DNA of 64,000 bases from Halobacillus_A sp043497005 (GCF_043497005.1 NZ_JBIEKE010000001.1:1426001-1490000), one strand, 5' to 3'. Positions 48,233 through 56,716 are shown, numbered from the stretch's first letter. A program made the numbers and translations. The notes: generated from the sequence alone by a model not told the origin.

Positions 48233-49792
48233 TCATAGTAAATAGGGACCAAAAAATATAGTAATAAACAATAAATGAATACAAATGAAATATGTAAGCT
48301 TAACAGATACGGACCAGTCAATACTTTTCTTATTTGCGGCTAAAATAATGTAAGCTAGTAAGGCAAACAGTAAGATGTAAACAAACGGACTTGCTAAGAA
48401 ACTCAAGTATTCCGGCGCACGTGCCATTAAGCCAGGTGTGAACACTTTTCCTTTAAAGAAGAAAGCGGCAAGTAAATAAATACTTGCTCCGGAAAAAAAT
48501 ACCCAGCTACGGTCATGATCAAGAGCTGAGGAACGTCCGAACATTATGAACAACATAAAAACCATTGGCCAAATGAACCAGATAAGAGCAACAATTAGAG
48601 TTAAAAAGCTAAAGGAGAGCATGCCTAACGTTTTGCCCAGCGCATTCATGAAGTAGTGACCCGATACTTTGATTGATTTGTTAATAATGGTTTCCTCAGT
48701 AGAAGCAAGAAGAAGTTGGTTCTCATCGCCCTTCATATCCAGCCAGGCAATCGTATTGTCGTTCACCCACTGAGGAGAAGCAGAAGACTTTGGAGTATTA
48801 CTTAATCTTGTAACATTAACAGGTGACGATTCCTTTAACTCGGCTTCATAAATGTTGAATTGACGACCGGACTTATACAGGGTTTCAGTCTGCCCATAAC
48901 CTTTGAATAGCATTTTCAACGTATTATTTGAAAAATCTAAGGTAATATCTGATATTTCTGATAAATTCTCATGGCCATATGGATCTTTAAAATGCAGCTC
49001 GTTAAATTCTGGATCTTCATTTAGAGGCTGTTTCGCATAATAATAATAATTTGTTGGTGAGCCAGACATGTTTCGCTTTTCATATGTAGTAAGAAGTAGC
49101 GCATATCTGCCATCTTGAATAGTAAACTGAAGATCGTTTATATCCTCAGAATTTTTTGTGGTAAATTTACTAGAGCCTATTTTATTAATTTCATCTGAGT
49201 GAATATTGTAAAAGTTAAGTGCAGTATTGCCATTTCCATTATATTCTGTAAGGAGATAAGTATTTTCTTTAGTTTCAAATGTGTGAATTTTCATTTTTTC
49301 GTTTTCTAGGGTGAGGAGATGTACTGACTCTGAAGAGGCGGGATTGTATATGTTAACATCTAAGTTTTCTTGAAAAATGATAGAATCTTCTAAAGGAATA
49401 AATTGATTGATGTCTGCTATCTTATCATTCGTCTTCCCGTTATACATTGTATAATAGTCAGAATATATAAGATGGTCCTCACTAAGATAAAACTTTGTCC
49501 ATTTATTATAAGGAATAGAAAAAGATGATTCATTTTCCTTTGATATATTTTCGTCATACGATATTTTATGTACCCCATGGTTAGTCAGGTAAGCAGCGTT
49601 TATGCCACTTTCTGTTTCTTTAACTACAGGAGCATTGGTAAAAGGAGTTAATCCCAGTTCCAACTCTCTGCTCCATTCTTCACTGGGAGGTTCAGTTACC
49701 TTTTGATAATTTTCATAATATAGAAGAGCGATTCCTAAGAAAATGATTAATGAAGGCCAAATCCAGACATATTTTCTTTTCAGTGATTTCAT
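48233..49792 (-). CDS. Unrecognised 519-residue membrane protein
   Basis: The N-terminal membrane anchor is at about residues 8-27 (VWIWPSLIIFLGIALLYYEN). A large extracytoplasmic, beta-rich region (about 30-370) with repeated Tyr/Asn/Ser-rich strands such as YLTNHGVHKISYDENI and ASPQWVNDNTIAWLD may be a propeller-like domain. The C-terminal membrane block of four to five helices follows (about 380-519). I do not recognise the family. It lies between yutF and yutG on the minus strand, where B. subtilis has no counterpart that I recall, so it may be a lineage-specific insertion. The promoter was not resolved. The start at 49792 gives a Lys-rich cytoplasmic head, but no convincing ribosome site was noted. 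Confidence 0.75.
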   Translation of the reverse strand: MKSLKRKYVWIWPSLIIFLGIALLYYENYQKVTEPPSEEWSRELELGLTPFTNAPVVKETESGINAAYLTNHGVHKISYDENISKENESSFSIPYNKWTKFYLSEDHLIYSDYYTMYNGKTNDKIADINQFIPLEDSIIFQENLDVNIYNPASSESVHLLTLENEKMKIHTFETKENTYLLTEYNGNGNTALNFYNIHSDEINKIGSSKFTTKNSEDINDLQFTIQDGRYALLLTTYEKRNMSGSPTNYYYYAKQPLNEDPEFNELHFKDPYGHENLSEISDITLDFSNNTLKMLFKGYGQTETLYKSGRQFNIYEAELKESSPVNVTRLSNTPKSSASPQWVNDNTIAWLDMKGDENQLLLASTEETIINKSIKVSGHYFMNALGKTLGMLSFSFLTLIVALIWFIWPMVFMLFIMFGRSSALDHDRSWVFFSGASIYLLAAFFFKGKVFTPGLMARAPEYLSFLASPFVYILLFALLAYIILAANKKSIDWSVSVKLTYFICIHLLFITIFFGPYLL

Positions 49793-49897
49793 TATCTTCC
49801 TATCCTTTCCACATATGTGATTTATTTACCATTATATACGATGGAAGAAGAAAGTAGTTTCATAATAATAAAAAACCACGCAAAGTTGCGTGGCTGA

Positions 49898-50404
49898 TCA
49901 GTACTCTTCTCCAACTGCACTATGAGCTAGCCTGCTAGAGGCAGCGGCGGCAATAGCGCCTACAATATCATCTAAAAAAGTATGACATTCTCCGGAGGAT
50001 TTATCATTTAGCTTTTTAAGAATTCCTGGTTTTTGTTTATCTATATATCCATAATTCGTAAAACCGATGGATCCATAAACATTTACGATAGAGAAAGCGA
50101 TGATTTCATCCACGCCGTATAGTCCTTCATCCGCTTCAATGGTTGATTGAAGTGGTTCTTCAAGGCTGTTTTTCTCAGCCAATATATCCAATTGAATACC
50201 TGTAATTACTGCATTTTGAACTTCTCTCTTTTTAAGAACTTGATGAACATTAAAACGGCAGTCCTCCATTGTTAAGTTAGGGTGATACTTAGACTGCAAG
50301 AAATGAACAAGCTCTGCCATATCATCAATTGTTACTCCTCTTTCGATAAGCCAATCTCTGGCTTTTTTTTCAAGTGTGCTGACTTTTCGATTTTCGTCTG
50401 TCAC
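49898..50404 (-). CDS. yutG: Phosphatidylglycerophosphatase A-like protein YutG
   Basis: This 168-residue protein of the PgpA-like YutG family has ARDWLIERGVTIDDMAELVHFLQSKYHPNLT at the N-terminus, the central VDEIIAFSIVNVYGSIGFTNYGYID and the C-terminal TFLDDIVGAIAAAASSRLAHS. PgpA proteins hydrolyse phosphatidylglycerol phosphate; this cytosolic-looking branch may have a different substrate. The GTG at 50404 is eight bases from GGGAGG; the ATG at 50425 lies before that site. It is divergent from the hydroxyacid dehydrogenase gene. Confidence 0.82.
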   Translation of the reverse strand: MTDENRKVSTLEKKARDWLIERGVTIDDMAELVHFLQSKYHPNLTMEDCRFNVHQVLKKREVQNAVITGIQLDILAEKNSLEEPLQSTIEADEGLYGVDEIIAFSIVNVYGSIGFTNYGYIDKQKPGILKKLNDKSSGECHTFLDDIVGAIAAAASSRLAHSAVGEEY

Positions 50405-50546
50405 TCTGATGACCTCCCTGTACATTAGTTCTCTCTTATTAAAAAATAAAAACGATACCTGTATTATACCAGAATTGGTTCATAGTTATCTAAAATTGTG
50501 TCATACGCTTTCATTTCCTTTATAATGAAAGGAAGAGGTGATAGCA

Positions 50547-51515
50547 ATGACGAAACCGTATATCTTTATTACAAGAAAAATCAGCGAAGAATTGATTAGC
50601 CCCCTTAAAGAACATTTTGAAGTTCAGATGTGGGGAAGTGAAACTACACCTGTGAGTAAAAAAGTGCTTGAAGAAGAAGCTTTAAGGGCTGATGGACTAT
50701 TAACTATGTTAACGGACCAGGTAGATGAAGATCTGCTTCAACGTGCTTCTCAACTTAAAATTGTCGCTAACATGGCAGTGGGGTATGACAACATTGATGT
50801 GAAGGCTGCAAACAAACAGAACATTATCGTTACAAATACGCCGGACGTATTAACAGATACAACGGCTGACCTGGCTTTTAGTTTATTGCTTACGACTGCA
50901 CGCCGAATGATAGAAGCCGCTGAATATGTGAAAAAAGGAGAATGGGAGAACTGGTCACCTTTTCTTTTAGCCGGATCAGATGTTCATCATAAAAAACTGG
51001 GCATTGTAGGGATGGGCAGAATTGGTGAGACGGTAGCAAAGCGTGCCAAAGGATTTGATATGGAGGTTGTTTATTACAATCGATCAAGAAAAAAAGATAT
51101 AGAGAAAAAACTCAATGTTCGTTATGAAGAGTGGGAAGAATTAATTGAAACCTCCGACTACGTAATGTGTCTAGTCCCTTTAACAAGTGAGACCAAGCAT
51201 TTATTTAATATACAGGTGTTTCAACAGATGAAAAATAGTGCAATTTTCATAAATGCTTCCCGAGGAGCGACGATGAACGAAGAGCATTTGTATCAGGCGT
51301 TAACAGCTGGAGAAATTAAAGGAGCAGGGTTAGATGTATTTGAACAAGAACCTATTTCCTCATCCCATCCCCTCCTTTCTTTACGTCAGGTTGTATGTTT
51401 ACCGCACATTGGTTCGGCAAGCGTGGAAACGAGGGAAGCTATGCTCCAACTGAGCTTGAGTAACTTGAAAAATGTGCTTCTGGGGGAAAAACCTATAACT
51501 TCTGTTTCATCATAA
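50547..51515 (+). CDS. D-2-hydroxyacid dehydrogenase (glyoxylate/hydroxypyruvate reductase type)
   Basis: This 322-residue NAD(P)-dependent enzyme has the coenzyme motif GIVGMGRIGETVAKRA (about 152-167), and the catalytic Arg in NASRGATM, Glu in FEQEP and His in CLPHIGSAS. It closely follows the GyaR/YvcT pattern, converting glyoxylate or hydroxypyruvate to glycolate or D-glycerate. The ATG at 50547 is behind GGAAGAGGTGATAG. It is monocistronic, ending in a bidirectional terminator. TATAAT (50521-50526) lies 20 bases before the start with a weak -35. Confidence 0.9.
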   Translation: MTKPYIFITRKISEELISPLKEHFEVQMWGSETTPVSKKVLEEEALRADGLLTMLTDQVDEDLLQRASQLKIVANMAVGYDNIDVKAANKQNIIVTNTPDVLTDTTADLAFSLLLTTARRMIEAAEYVKKGEWENWSPFLLAGSDVHHKKLGIVGMGRIGETVAKRAKGFDMEVVYYNRSRKKDIEKKLNVRYEEWEELIETSDYVMCLVPLTSETKHLFNIQVFQQMKNSAIFINASRGATMNEEHLYQALTAGEIKGAGLDVFEQEPISSSHPLLSLRQVVCLPHIGSASVETREAMLQLSLSNLKNVLLGEKPITSVSS

Positions 51516-51545
51516 AAACCGTACACATTACATGTGTACGGTTTT
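51515..51545. terminator. Bidirectional terminator
   Basis: AAAACCGTACACAT (51515-51528) pairs perfectly with ATGTGTACGGTTTT (51532-51545); it serves the dehydrogenase and yutI. Confidence 0.9.
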
Positions 51546-51559
51546 GAAGTTGTCTTTAT

Positions 51560-51781
51560 TTAGAAAACTTGCTCTACTTCGTAAACTCCAGGAACTTCTT
51601 GTGCAAGGGCACGTTCGATACCTGCTTTAAGTGTAATCGTAGAACTAGGGCAGTTACCACATGCTCCCATCAGGCGCAGGCGTACAATACCGTCTTCTAC
51701 ATCTACAAGCTCCACGTCCCCGCCGTCACGAAGTAAAAATGGGCGAAGTTTATTAAGTACTTCTTGAACTTGAGCTTCCAT
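51560..51781 (-). CDS. yutI: NifU-type Fe-S scaffold YutI
   Basis: This 73-residue NifU C-terminal-domain protein has CGNC (Cys41, Cys44) in LMGACGNCPSSTITLKAGIERAL. It can carry or transfer a [4Fe-4S] cluster, acting as an Nfu-type delivery factor downstream of the Suf system. The ATG at 51781 is preceded by AAAGGGGAAG; the longer frame upstream is spurious. It is divergent from yuzD across a region with a possible Fur box. Confidence 0.95.
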   Translation of the reverse strand: MEAQVQEVLNKLRPFLLRDGGDVELVDVEDGIVRLRLMGACGNCPSSTITLKAGIERALAQEVPGVYEVEQVF

Positions 51782-51862
51782 GTTCAATCTTCCCCTTTCG
51801 TTAATTCTATTATAGAACGAATTCACTAAAAAATCTATTCATGTCTCATTAGAAAAATAAAT

Positions 51863-51877
51863 TGAGAACCATTTTCA
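51863..51877. promoter_or_regulatory. Possible Fur box between yutI and yuzD
   Basis: TGAGAACCATTTTCA resembles the 7-1-7 Fur motif TGATAATnATTATCA (11 of 14 positions). It lies between two divergent genes for a Fe-S scaffold and a redox-like protein, so iron control would make sense, but no experiment supports it. Confidence 0.45.
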
Positions 51878-51945
51878 TTTTATCTTTTTTATGAAGTTTT
51901 GTAAAATTGAAGTACAAATCCATCGGTTGACAGGAGGGAACAGCA

Positions 51946-52272
51946 ATGAGTGGTGATGTTCGGGTTATTGTATACGGGGCAAAAGAACGTTGTGCAAGCT
52001 GTGTTAACGCTCCAGGCTCTAAAGAAACTTATGAATGGCTGCAAGCAGCTATTAAAAGAAAATATCGTACAGATCATCTTTTCTATCGTTATGTCGATCT
52101 ATTTGAAGACCAACATAAATCTGAAGATCAAGCATATATCGAAAAAATTAAAGATGATGAATTATTTTATCCTTTAGTTGTGATTAATGATGAGATAGCC
52201 GGGGAAGGAAATCCAAAATTGAAGGAAGTTTATGCTGTATTGGAAAAAAACGGTGTAAAACCTTTGGGATAA
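51946..52272 (+). CDS. yuzD: YuzD family thioredoxin-like protein
   Basis: This 108-residue protein of the YuzD (DUF1462) family has a thioredoxin-like fold with C-x2-C at Cys16-Cys19 (ERCASCVNAPGS) and LFYPLVVINDEIAGEGNPKL near the C-terminus. The function is unknown; association with Fe-S or redox metabolism is suggested by the neighbours yutI and yutM. ACAGGAGGG is the ribosome site. Confidence 0.9.
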   Translation: MSGDVRVIVYGAKERCASCVNAPGSKETYEWLQAAIKRKYRTDHLFYRYVDLFEDQHKSEDQAYIEKIKDDELFYPLVVINDEIAGEGNPKLKEVYAVLEKNGVKPLG

Positions 52273-52357
52273 TAGTCTAAGCATATACTCAATGACATAA
52301 AGTTGTGATATTATGGGTATGGACTGGGGGTTCATCCAGGTAAAAGAGGTGATACGG

Positions 52358-52594
52358 ATGAATCCAATTATTGAGTTTTGTGTTAACAATTTAGTTAGTG
52401 GGTCTGATGAAGCTATGGAAGTGTTGGAGAAGGATCCTGACTTAGATGTTGTAGAATACGGTTGTCTTAGCCATTGTGGCATATGTTCACAAGGTTTATT
52501 TGCTTTAGTAAATGGAGAACGAGTGATGGCTGACACTGCTGAAGAGCTTGTCTCAAATATATATAAGCACCTGGAAGAAAACCCCCTGTTTTAA
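52358..52594 (+). CDS. yuzB: YuzB family (DUF1450) protein
   Basis: This 78-residue protein has a ferredoxin/thioredoxin-like cysteine pattern (FCVNNL..., GCLSHCGICSQGLFALVNG), matching the YuzB/DUF1450 family. The Cys set (CLSHCGIC) might bind metal or act in redox chemistry. The ATG at 52358 is behind AAAGAGGTGATA; an earlier in-frame ATG lacks a site. The function is unknown. Confidence 0.87.
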   Translation: MNPIIEFCVNNLVSGSDEAMEVLEKDPDLDVVEYGCLSHCGICSQGLFALVNGERVMADTAEELVSNIYKHLEENPLF

Positions 52595-52661
52595 AAGCAG
52601 TCAGCTAAGGTTTTGCAGTGCTCACAGTAAAACCTATTATTATTAAATTAATTCCATTTAT

Positions 52662-52696
52662 TTGATTAAAATTTTGACAGTTAGTATACTGACTGT
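52662..52696 (+). promoter_or_regulatory. yutM promoter with overlapping palindrome
   Basis: TTGATT (52662-52667), a 17-base spacer and TATACT (52685-52690). ACAGTTAGTATACTGACTGT (52677-52696) is a 20-base inverted repeat with one mismatched pair, centred on the -10 region. A repressor bound here would block transcription. Confidence 0.7.
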
Positions 52697-52720
52697 AACG
52701 AATGGAAAGGAGAGTCTTAG

Positions 52721-53083
52721 ATGATTCTTAATATTACTGATGCGGCAAATCATCAGATTCAGCAAATGTTGAAAGAAGAAGAGTCGACTGAGGTCAGCCT
52801 TCGATTTGGCGTAAAAGGCGGCGGATGCAGTGGATTGTCTTATGCCATGGGTTTTGAAGATGATATTAATGAAGAATTAGATACGATTGAAGAGCACAAT
52901 GGAATACCGGTGGTTATTCGAACACAGGATATTCCAATAATTGAAGGCACAAAAATTGATTTCAAACAAAATATGATGGGCGGCGGGTTTACGATCGATA
53001 ATCCGAATGCCATTGTATCTTGTGGATGTGGTTCTTCATTTAAAACAGCTACAAATGAAGGAACGCCGGATCCAAACTGCTAA
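52721..53083 (+). CDS. yutM: A-type Fe-S carrier protein YutM (HesB/IscA family)
   Basis: This 120-residue protein has the three conserved cysteines of A-type carriers: Cys36 in GGCSG, and Cys101 and Cys103 in CGCGSSF. It transfers Fe-S clusters to apo-targets such as aconitase or radical-SAM enzymes. GAAAGGAGAG is the ribosome site. The palindrome over its promoter suggests dedicated regulation. It terminates at a bidirectional hairpin shared with yumC. Confidence 0.95.
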   Translation: MILNITDAANHQIQQMLKEEESTEVSLRFGVKGGGCSGLSYAMGFEDDINEELDTIEEHNGIPVVIRTQDIPIIEGTKIDFKQNMMGGGFTIDNPNAIVSCGCGSSFKTATNEGTPDPNC

Positions 53084-53089
53084 AACTAC

Positions 53090-53127
53090 AAAAAAGCATC
53101 TTTCCTACTAGGAAAGATGCTTTTTTT
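53090..53127. terminator. Bidirectional terminator, yutM/yumC
   Basis: AAAAAAGCATCTTTCC pairs perfectly with GGAAAGATGCTTTTTT (53111-53126) around TACTA. Confidence 0.9.
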
Positions 53128-54112
53128 AGGAGAACATGCTTGTAGAATGCTTAGGTTGCACCCTTGCGTCTGGGTCCATATATGCTTTTGCATTATTTAC
53201 AGCTGTTGGTCCCTCTCCGAATCCGGAAGCAATTAGTTTTACTTTTCCTGGATACGTGCAAATATCACCGGCAGCATAAATTCCTTTTATGTTGGTCTCC
53301 ATTTTTGAGTTTACGACAATACTGTTTTTCTCAATTTCTAATTCCCACTCTTTTATAGGACCTAAGGAAGATATGAATCCATAATTGACAATAACTTCAT
53401 CAACGTCCACCGTTTTCACGTTATCTCCTTTTACCTCATGAAGTTCTACTTGTTTAATGCGATGATCACCAATCATTTTCTCAGGAGTATAAGGAGTCAG
53501 GGTGTTAACTTTAGAGTTATTTAATTGTTCTACACTGTGTTCATGCGCTCTAAACTTATCTCGACGGTGAACAAGGTGAACTTGTTTTGCAATCGGCTCA
53601 AGCATAAGTGCCCAATCAACTGCTGAATCCCCGCCTCCGCAAATTACTACATTTTTGCCGGCAAATTTGTTCATATCGTCAACATAATAATGAAGGTTTG
53701 TATCTTCAAATTTTTCAGTATCTTCAATTTTTAGACGTCTCGGTTGAAAGGCTCCGTTCCCAGCCGTAACAATAATTGTCTTGGTATAATGGACTTCTTT
53801 ATTTGTTGTTAGTTTAAATGAATTGTCTTCAAGCCGTTCAATTGTCTGAACTTCCTGTTCTAAAGAAATTGTAGGATCGAATGCTAAAGCTTGCTCTTTT
53901 AAATTGTCTACTAATTCTTGCGCACCAACTCTTGGAAACCCAGCTACATCAAAAATATATTTTTCAGGGTAGAGAGCAGATAGCTGACCACCCAAGTGAG
54001 GTAAGCTTTCAATAATTTTAACGCTTGCTTGGCGCATCCCACCATAGAATGCAGTGAATAATCCGGTGGGGCCGCCGCCAATAACAGTTATATCATAAAC
54101 TTTATCGCACAT
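53126..54112 (-). CDS. yumC: Ferredoxin/flavodoxin-NADP+ reductase YumC
   Basis: This 328-residue FAD enzyme of the thioredoxin-reductase-like FNR type has FAD motif IGGGPTGLFTAFYGG near the start, the NADPH site CGGGDSAVDWAL, and GDICTYPGKVKLIASGFGEGP near the C-terminus. It lacks the redox CxxC of thioredoxin reductase. It supplies reduced ferredoxin or flavodoxin. The ATG at 54112 is chosen over 54118 by spacing from GGGGG. It is divergent from yumB, as in B. subtilis. Confidence 0.94.
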   Translation of the reverse strand: MCDKVYDITVIGGGPTGLFTAFYGGMRQASVKIIESLPHLGGQLSALYPEKYIFDVAGFPRVGAQELVDNLKEQALAFDPTISLEQEVQTIERLEDNSFKLTTNKEVHYTKTIIVTAGNGAFQPRRLKIEDTEKFEDTNLHYYVDDMNKFAGKNVVICGGGDSAVDWALMLEPIAKQVHLVHRRDKFRAHEHSVEQLNNSKVNTLTPYTPEKMIGDHRIKQVELHEVKGDNVKTVDVDEVIVNYGFISSLGPIKEWELEIEKNSIVVNSKMETNIKGIYAAGDICTYPGKVKLIASGFGEGPTAVNNAKAYMDPDARVQPKHSTSMFS

Positions 54113-54118
54113 AATCAT

Positions 54119-54406
54119 TGTCCCCCTATATAAATTCAAATTACACTTTTTCTATTCTATCATAAATCAAGTCGTGTGAGCACAGAAGATGTAAGGAAAG
54201 CGCTTTCGAATTGTTTAAATATTTAAACTTTTCGGATAAAACTGCAAAGGGTTGAAAATGTAAAGAAAAACGTCTAATATTGACACTAGAAAACATTTAA
54301 CGATTTTGTGACAGAAATATATACGAAACGACAGGCTTTTTTTTATGCAGCATTGTGTGAAACGAGTCACAAGTAAACAAAACATTATGAGATGGAAGTG
54401 ATAAGG
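54119..54406. other. Divergent yumC/yumB regulatory region
   Basis: No gene. It contains GGAAAGCGCTTTCG (54195-54208), close to the CcpA cre consensus TGAAAGCGCTTTCA. A 16-base perfect palindrome GTTTAAATATTTAAAC lies at 54213-54228, TTGACA at 54280-54285 without a clear -10, and TGTGA-N6-TCACA at 54356-54371. Each is described in the findings. Confidence 0.55.
54356..54371. promoter_or_regulatory. CRP/Fnr-type palindrome before yumB
   Basis: TGTGA-AACGAG-TCACA matches the CRP/FNR-family site TGTGA-N6-TCACA exactly and lies 35 bases before the NADH dehydrogenase start. A repressing or oxygen-responsive role is plausible. Confidence 0.55.
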
Positions 54407-55627
54407 ATGAATAACCCTAATATCGTCATTCTCGGTGCCGGTTACGGTGGGATTATGACAGCAGTTAAATTGCAAAAGAGCCTCGGACCTAACGATGCAA
54501 ATATCACGTTAGTAAATAAACACAGCTATCACTATCAAACAACATGGCTTCACGAAAATGCAGCTGGTACTCTTCACCATGATCGCACTCGTATTAATAT
54601 TAAAGACGTTGTTAACACAAGCCAGGTGAATTTTGTTCAAGATACAGTAACAAGCATTCTTCCAGAAGAGAAAAAAGTTGTTCTTGAGAATGGCGAGCTT
54701 TCCTATGATTACTTAGTAATCGGGCTCGGTTTTGAAGCAGCTACATTTGGTATCCCTGGTCTTAAAGAGAATGCCTTCACTATTAACAGCATTAATAGTG
54801 CTCGTTTAATTCGTCAGCACATCGAGTATAACTTTGCTAAATATAATAATGAAGAAAACCCTAAAGAAGAACGTTTGAACATTGTTGTCGGAGGTGCTGG
54901 TTTTACTGGAATTGAGTTCGTAGGAGAGTTAGCTAACCGTATTCCTGAACTTTGCAAAGAGTACGATATTCCACGGGATAAAGTTCGTATCATTAATGTT
55001 GAGGCTGCTCCAACAGCACTGCCTGGTTTTGATCCCGAACTAGTGGAATACGCTATGAACTCGCTTGAAGCTAGAGGGGTAGAATTCAAAATAGGTGCAA
55101 TGATTAAAGAAGTTACTGAAAATAAACTAGTTTTTGAAAAAGATGAACAGCGTGAAGAAATTGCTACAAACACAGTGGTGTGGGCAGCAGGTGTACGCGG
55201 GAATTCTTTAGTAGAAGAATCAGGGTTTGAGGCCAATCGTGGGCGTATGCCTGTAGAGGCTGACTTAAGAAGTAAACAATATTCAGATGTATTTATCGTA
55301 GGAGACTGTGCGCTAATCTTTAACGAAGAAACAGAGCGTCCTTATCCTCCAACTGCACAGATTGCCATTCAAATGGCAGAAAATACAGCAGCAAACCTTG
55401 CAAAACTAGTCAAAGGTGACGATCACATTGAACCCTTTAAGCCAGACCTTAAAGGAACAGTTGCTTCATTAGGTCATAACGACGCCATTGGTGTTATATT
55501 CGACGATAAGAAATTATTTGGCTGGTCTGCTACTGCTATGAAGAAAGTTATCGATAATCGATATCTTCTTAAACTAGGTGGTCCAAGCTTACTGTTGAAA
55601 AAAGGAAAACTGAATTTCTTTAAATAA
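54407..55627 (+). CDS. yumB: Type II NADH dehydrogenase YumB
   Basis: This 406-residue flavoprotein has FAD motif GAGYGG (10-15), the NADH motif VVGGAGFTGIEFVGEL, VVWAAGV, and the second FAD contact FIVGDCALIF with AQIAIQMAEN. It is a non-proton-pumping, peripheral-membrane quinone reductase (NDH-2) carrying electrons from NADH to menaquinone. The ATG at 54407 is used, with GGAAG upstream; 54392 is a weaker alternative. Regulation by the FNR/CRP-type palindrome is suggested. Confidence 0.94.
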   Translation: MNNPNIVILGAGYGGIMTAVKLQKSLGPNDANITLVNKHSYHYQTTWLHENAAGTLHHDRTRINIKDVVNTSQVNFVQDTVTSILPEEKKVVLENGELSYDYLVIGLGFEAATFGIPGLKENAFTINSINSARLIRQHIEYNFAKYNNEENPKEERLNIVVGGAGFTGIEFVGELANRIPELCKEYDIPRDKVRIINVEAAPTALPGFDPELVEYAMNSLEARGVEFKIGAMIKEVTENKLVFEKDEQREEIATNTVVWAAGVRGNSLVEESGFEANRGRMPVEADLRSKQYSDVFIVGDCALIFNEETERPYPPTAQIAIQMAENTAANLAKLVKGDDHIEPFKPDLKGTVASLGHNDAIGVIFDDKKLFGWSATAMKKVIDNRYLLKLGGPSLLLKKGKLNFFK

Positions 55628-55639
55628 AGGAAGATGAGA

Positions 55640-55673
55640 AAAGCAAAGACAGCGGTTCTGTCTTTGCTTTTTT
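55640..55673 (+). terminator. Terminator after yumB
   Basis: AAAGCAAAGACAG (55640-55652) pairs perfectly with CTGTCTTTGCTTT (55658-55670), then T-rich. Confidence 0.88.
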
Positions 55674-55693
55674 ACAAGTAGGGGGATCTTCTG

Positions 55694-56011
55694 TTGAATA
55701 TTGTACAATTTGCAGTATCTTTGCTTTTATTTTTTGTGTTATTTTTTGGTATTGGTTTCTTGTTAAATATGATTTTGCGATCATCCTGGATTATGGCATT
55801 TTTGTATCCCATAATCGTTTTGTTAATTGTGGATAATTTTAAGTTCAATTTATATTTTACTAATCCATCGGAAGCCTTTTCTACTGTATTTAGTTTATTA
55901 GCGAATTTGAAAGTCGTAGATATTGTTATCTTAGCAAGTGGCTTTTTGGGAACAATATTAGCTGGCTTAGTCATTAAATGGCTTAGGAAAAATGGCTATC
56001 AAATGTTTTAA
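55694..56011 (+). CDS. yuiB: YuiB membrane protein
   Basis: This 105-residue protein has three to four predicted membrane helices (IVQFAVSLLLFFVLFFGIGFLL, IMAFLYPIIVLLIV, VDIVILASGFLGTILAGLVI) and a basic C-terminus. It matches the YuiB family; the function is unknown. TTG start behind TAGGGGGA. It is followed at 88 bases by yuiC, as in the yuiB-C-D-E order of B. subtilis. Confidence 0.85.
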   Translation: MNIVQFAVSLLLFFVLFFGIGFLLNMILRSSWIMAFLYPIIVLLIVDNFKFNLYFTNPSEAFSTVFSLLANLKVVDIVILASGFLGTILAGLVIKWLRKNGYQMF

Positions 56012-56098
56012 TCTTACCGATCTGCCGGTACAAAAGGCTTCACAACTAGAATAAAAATCAGATTATTGGACATGATGAACACCGAGAGGTGAATCATC

Positions 56099-56716
56099 AT
56101 GTCTTTATTGTTAAAACAACTGATATTCTTTCTATTATTTATAGGTGCTGTTTACAGTACATGGTCTAATATCTCCAACCTATCAATTAAAGACTTAAAT
56201 GATTGGTTATCGAGTAAAGAAAAAGATGGAAATGAGCTAGTAACATCCCCTGTCAGCCAGCAGGCTGCAGCAACATCATCTGACTTAAAAGATTTCTTAG
56301 ATTTAGCCCAATATCCTTCTCATACAGTGACTGCTACTGGATATACCGCTGGTTATGAGTCTACCGGGAAACATGAAGATCATCCTGCCTACGGAGTTAC
56401 TTATTCAGGCGTTGGGGTGACTAGAGACTTATATTCTACGATCGCAGCTGACCCTGATATTTTCCCAATTGGCACCGTCTTGTTTATACCAGGATACGGT
56501 TATGGAGTAGTGGCAGATACTGGATCGGCTATTAAAGGAGATAAGTTAGACTTATATTACCCTACAGTTGAGGAAGTTTATGAAAATTGGGGAAAACAAG
56601 AAGTAGAAGTGTATGTGATTGAAGAGGGAGACGGGAGTTTAAAAGAAGAAGACTTACTTCATTACAACAATAATGAAACCATGAAAGTATATAGAGAAGC
56701 TATATTAAATGAGTAA
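56099..56716 (+). CDS. yuiC: 3D-domain protein YuiC (Sps-type muralytic)
   Basis: This 205-residue protein has an N-terminal membrane anchor (about 7-25) and an extracytoplasmic 3D domain (about 70-185). VTATGYTAGYESTGKHEDHPAYGVTYSGVGVTRD starts it and VVADTGSAIKGDKLDLYYP (about 139-157) holds the catalytic Asp set. This double-psi barrel is related to MltA and cleaves peptidoglycan glycan strands in the stationary-phase survival (Sps) proteins. GAGAGGTGAATC is the ribosome site. Confidence 0.9.
   Translation: MSLLLKQLIFFLLFIGAVYSTWSNISNLSIKDLNDWLSSKEKDGNELVTSPVSQQAAATSSDLKDFLDLAQYPSHTVTATGYTAGYESTGKHEDHPAYGVTYSGVGVTRDLYSTIAADPDIFPIGTVLFIPGYGYGVVADTGSAIKGDKLDLYYPTVEEVYENWGKQEVEVYVIEEGDGSLKEEDLLHYNNNETMKVYREAILNE

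Noticed and set aside
54354..54373. A Rex (redox repressor) site before yumB
   Set aside because: The outer TTGTG...CACAA arms are spaced by 10 bases rather than the 8 of the Rex motif; the CRP/FNR-type reading fits exactly.
54814..55236. A 140-codon minus-strand frame opposite yumB
   Set aside because: Ser/Thr-rich shadow frame without a ribosome site.
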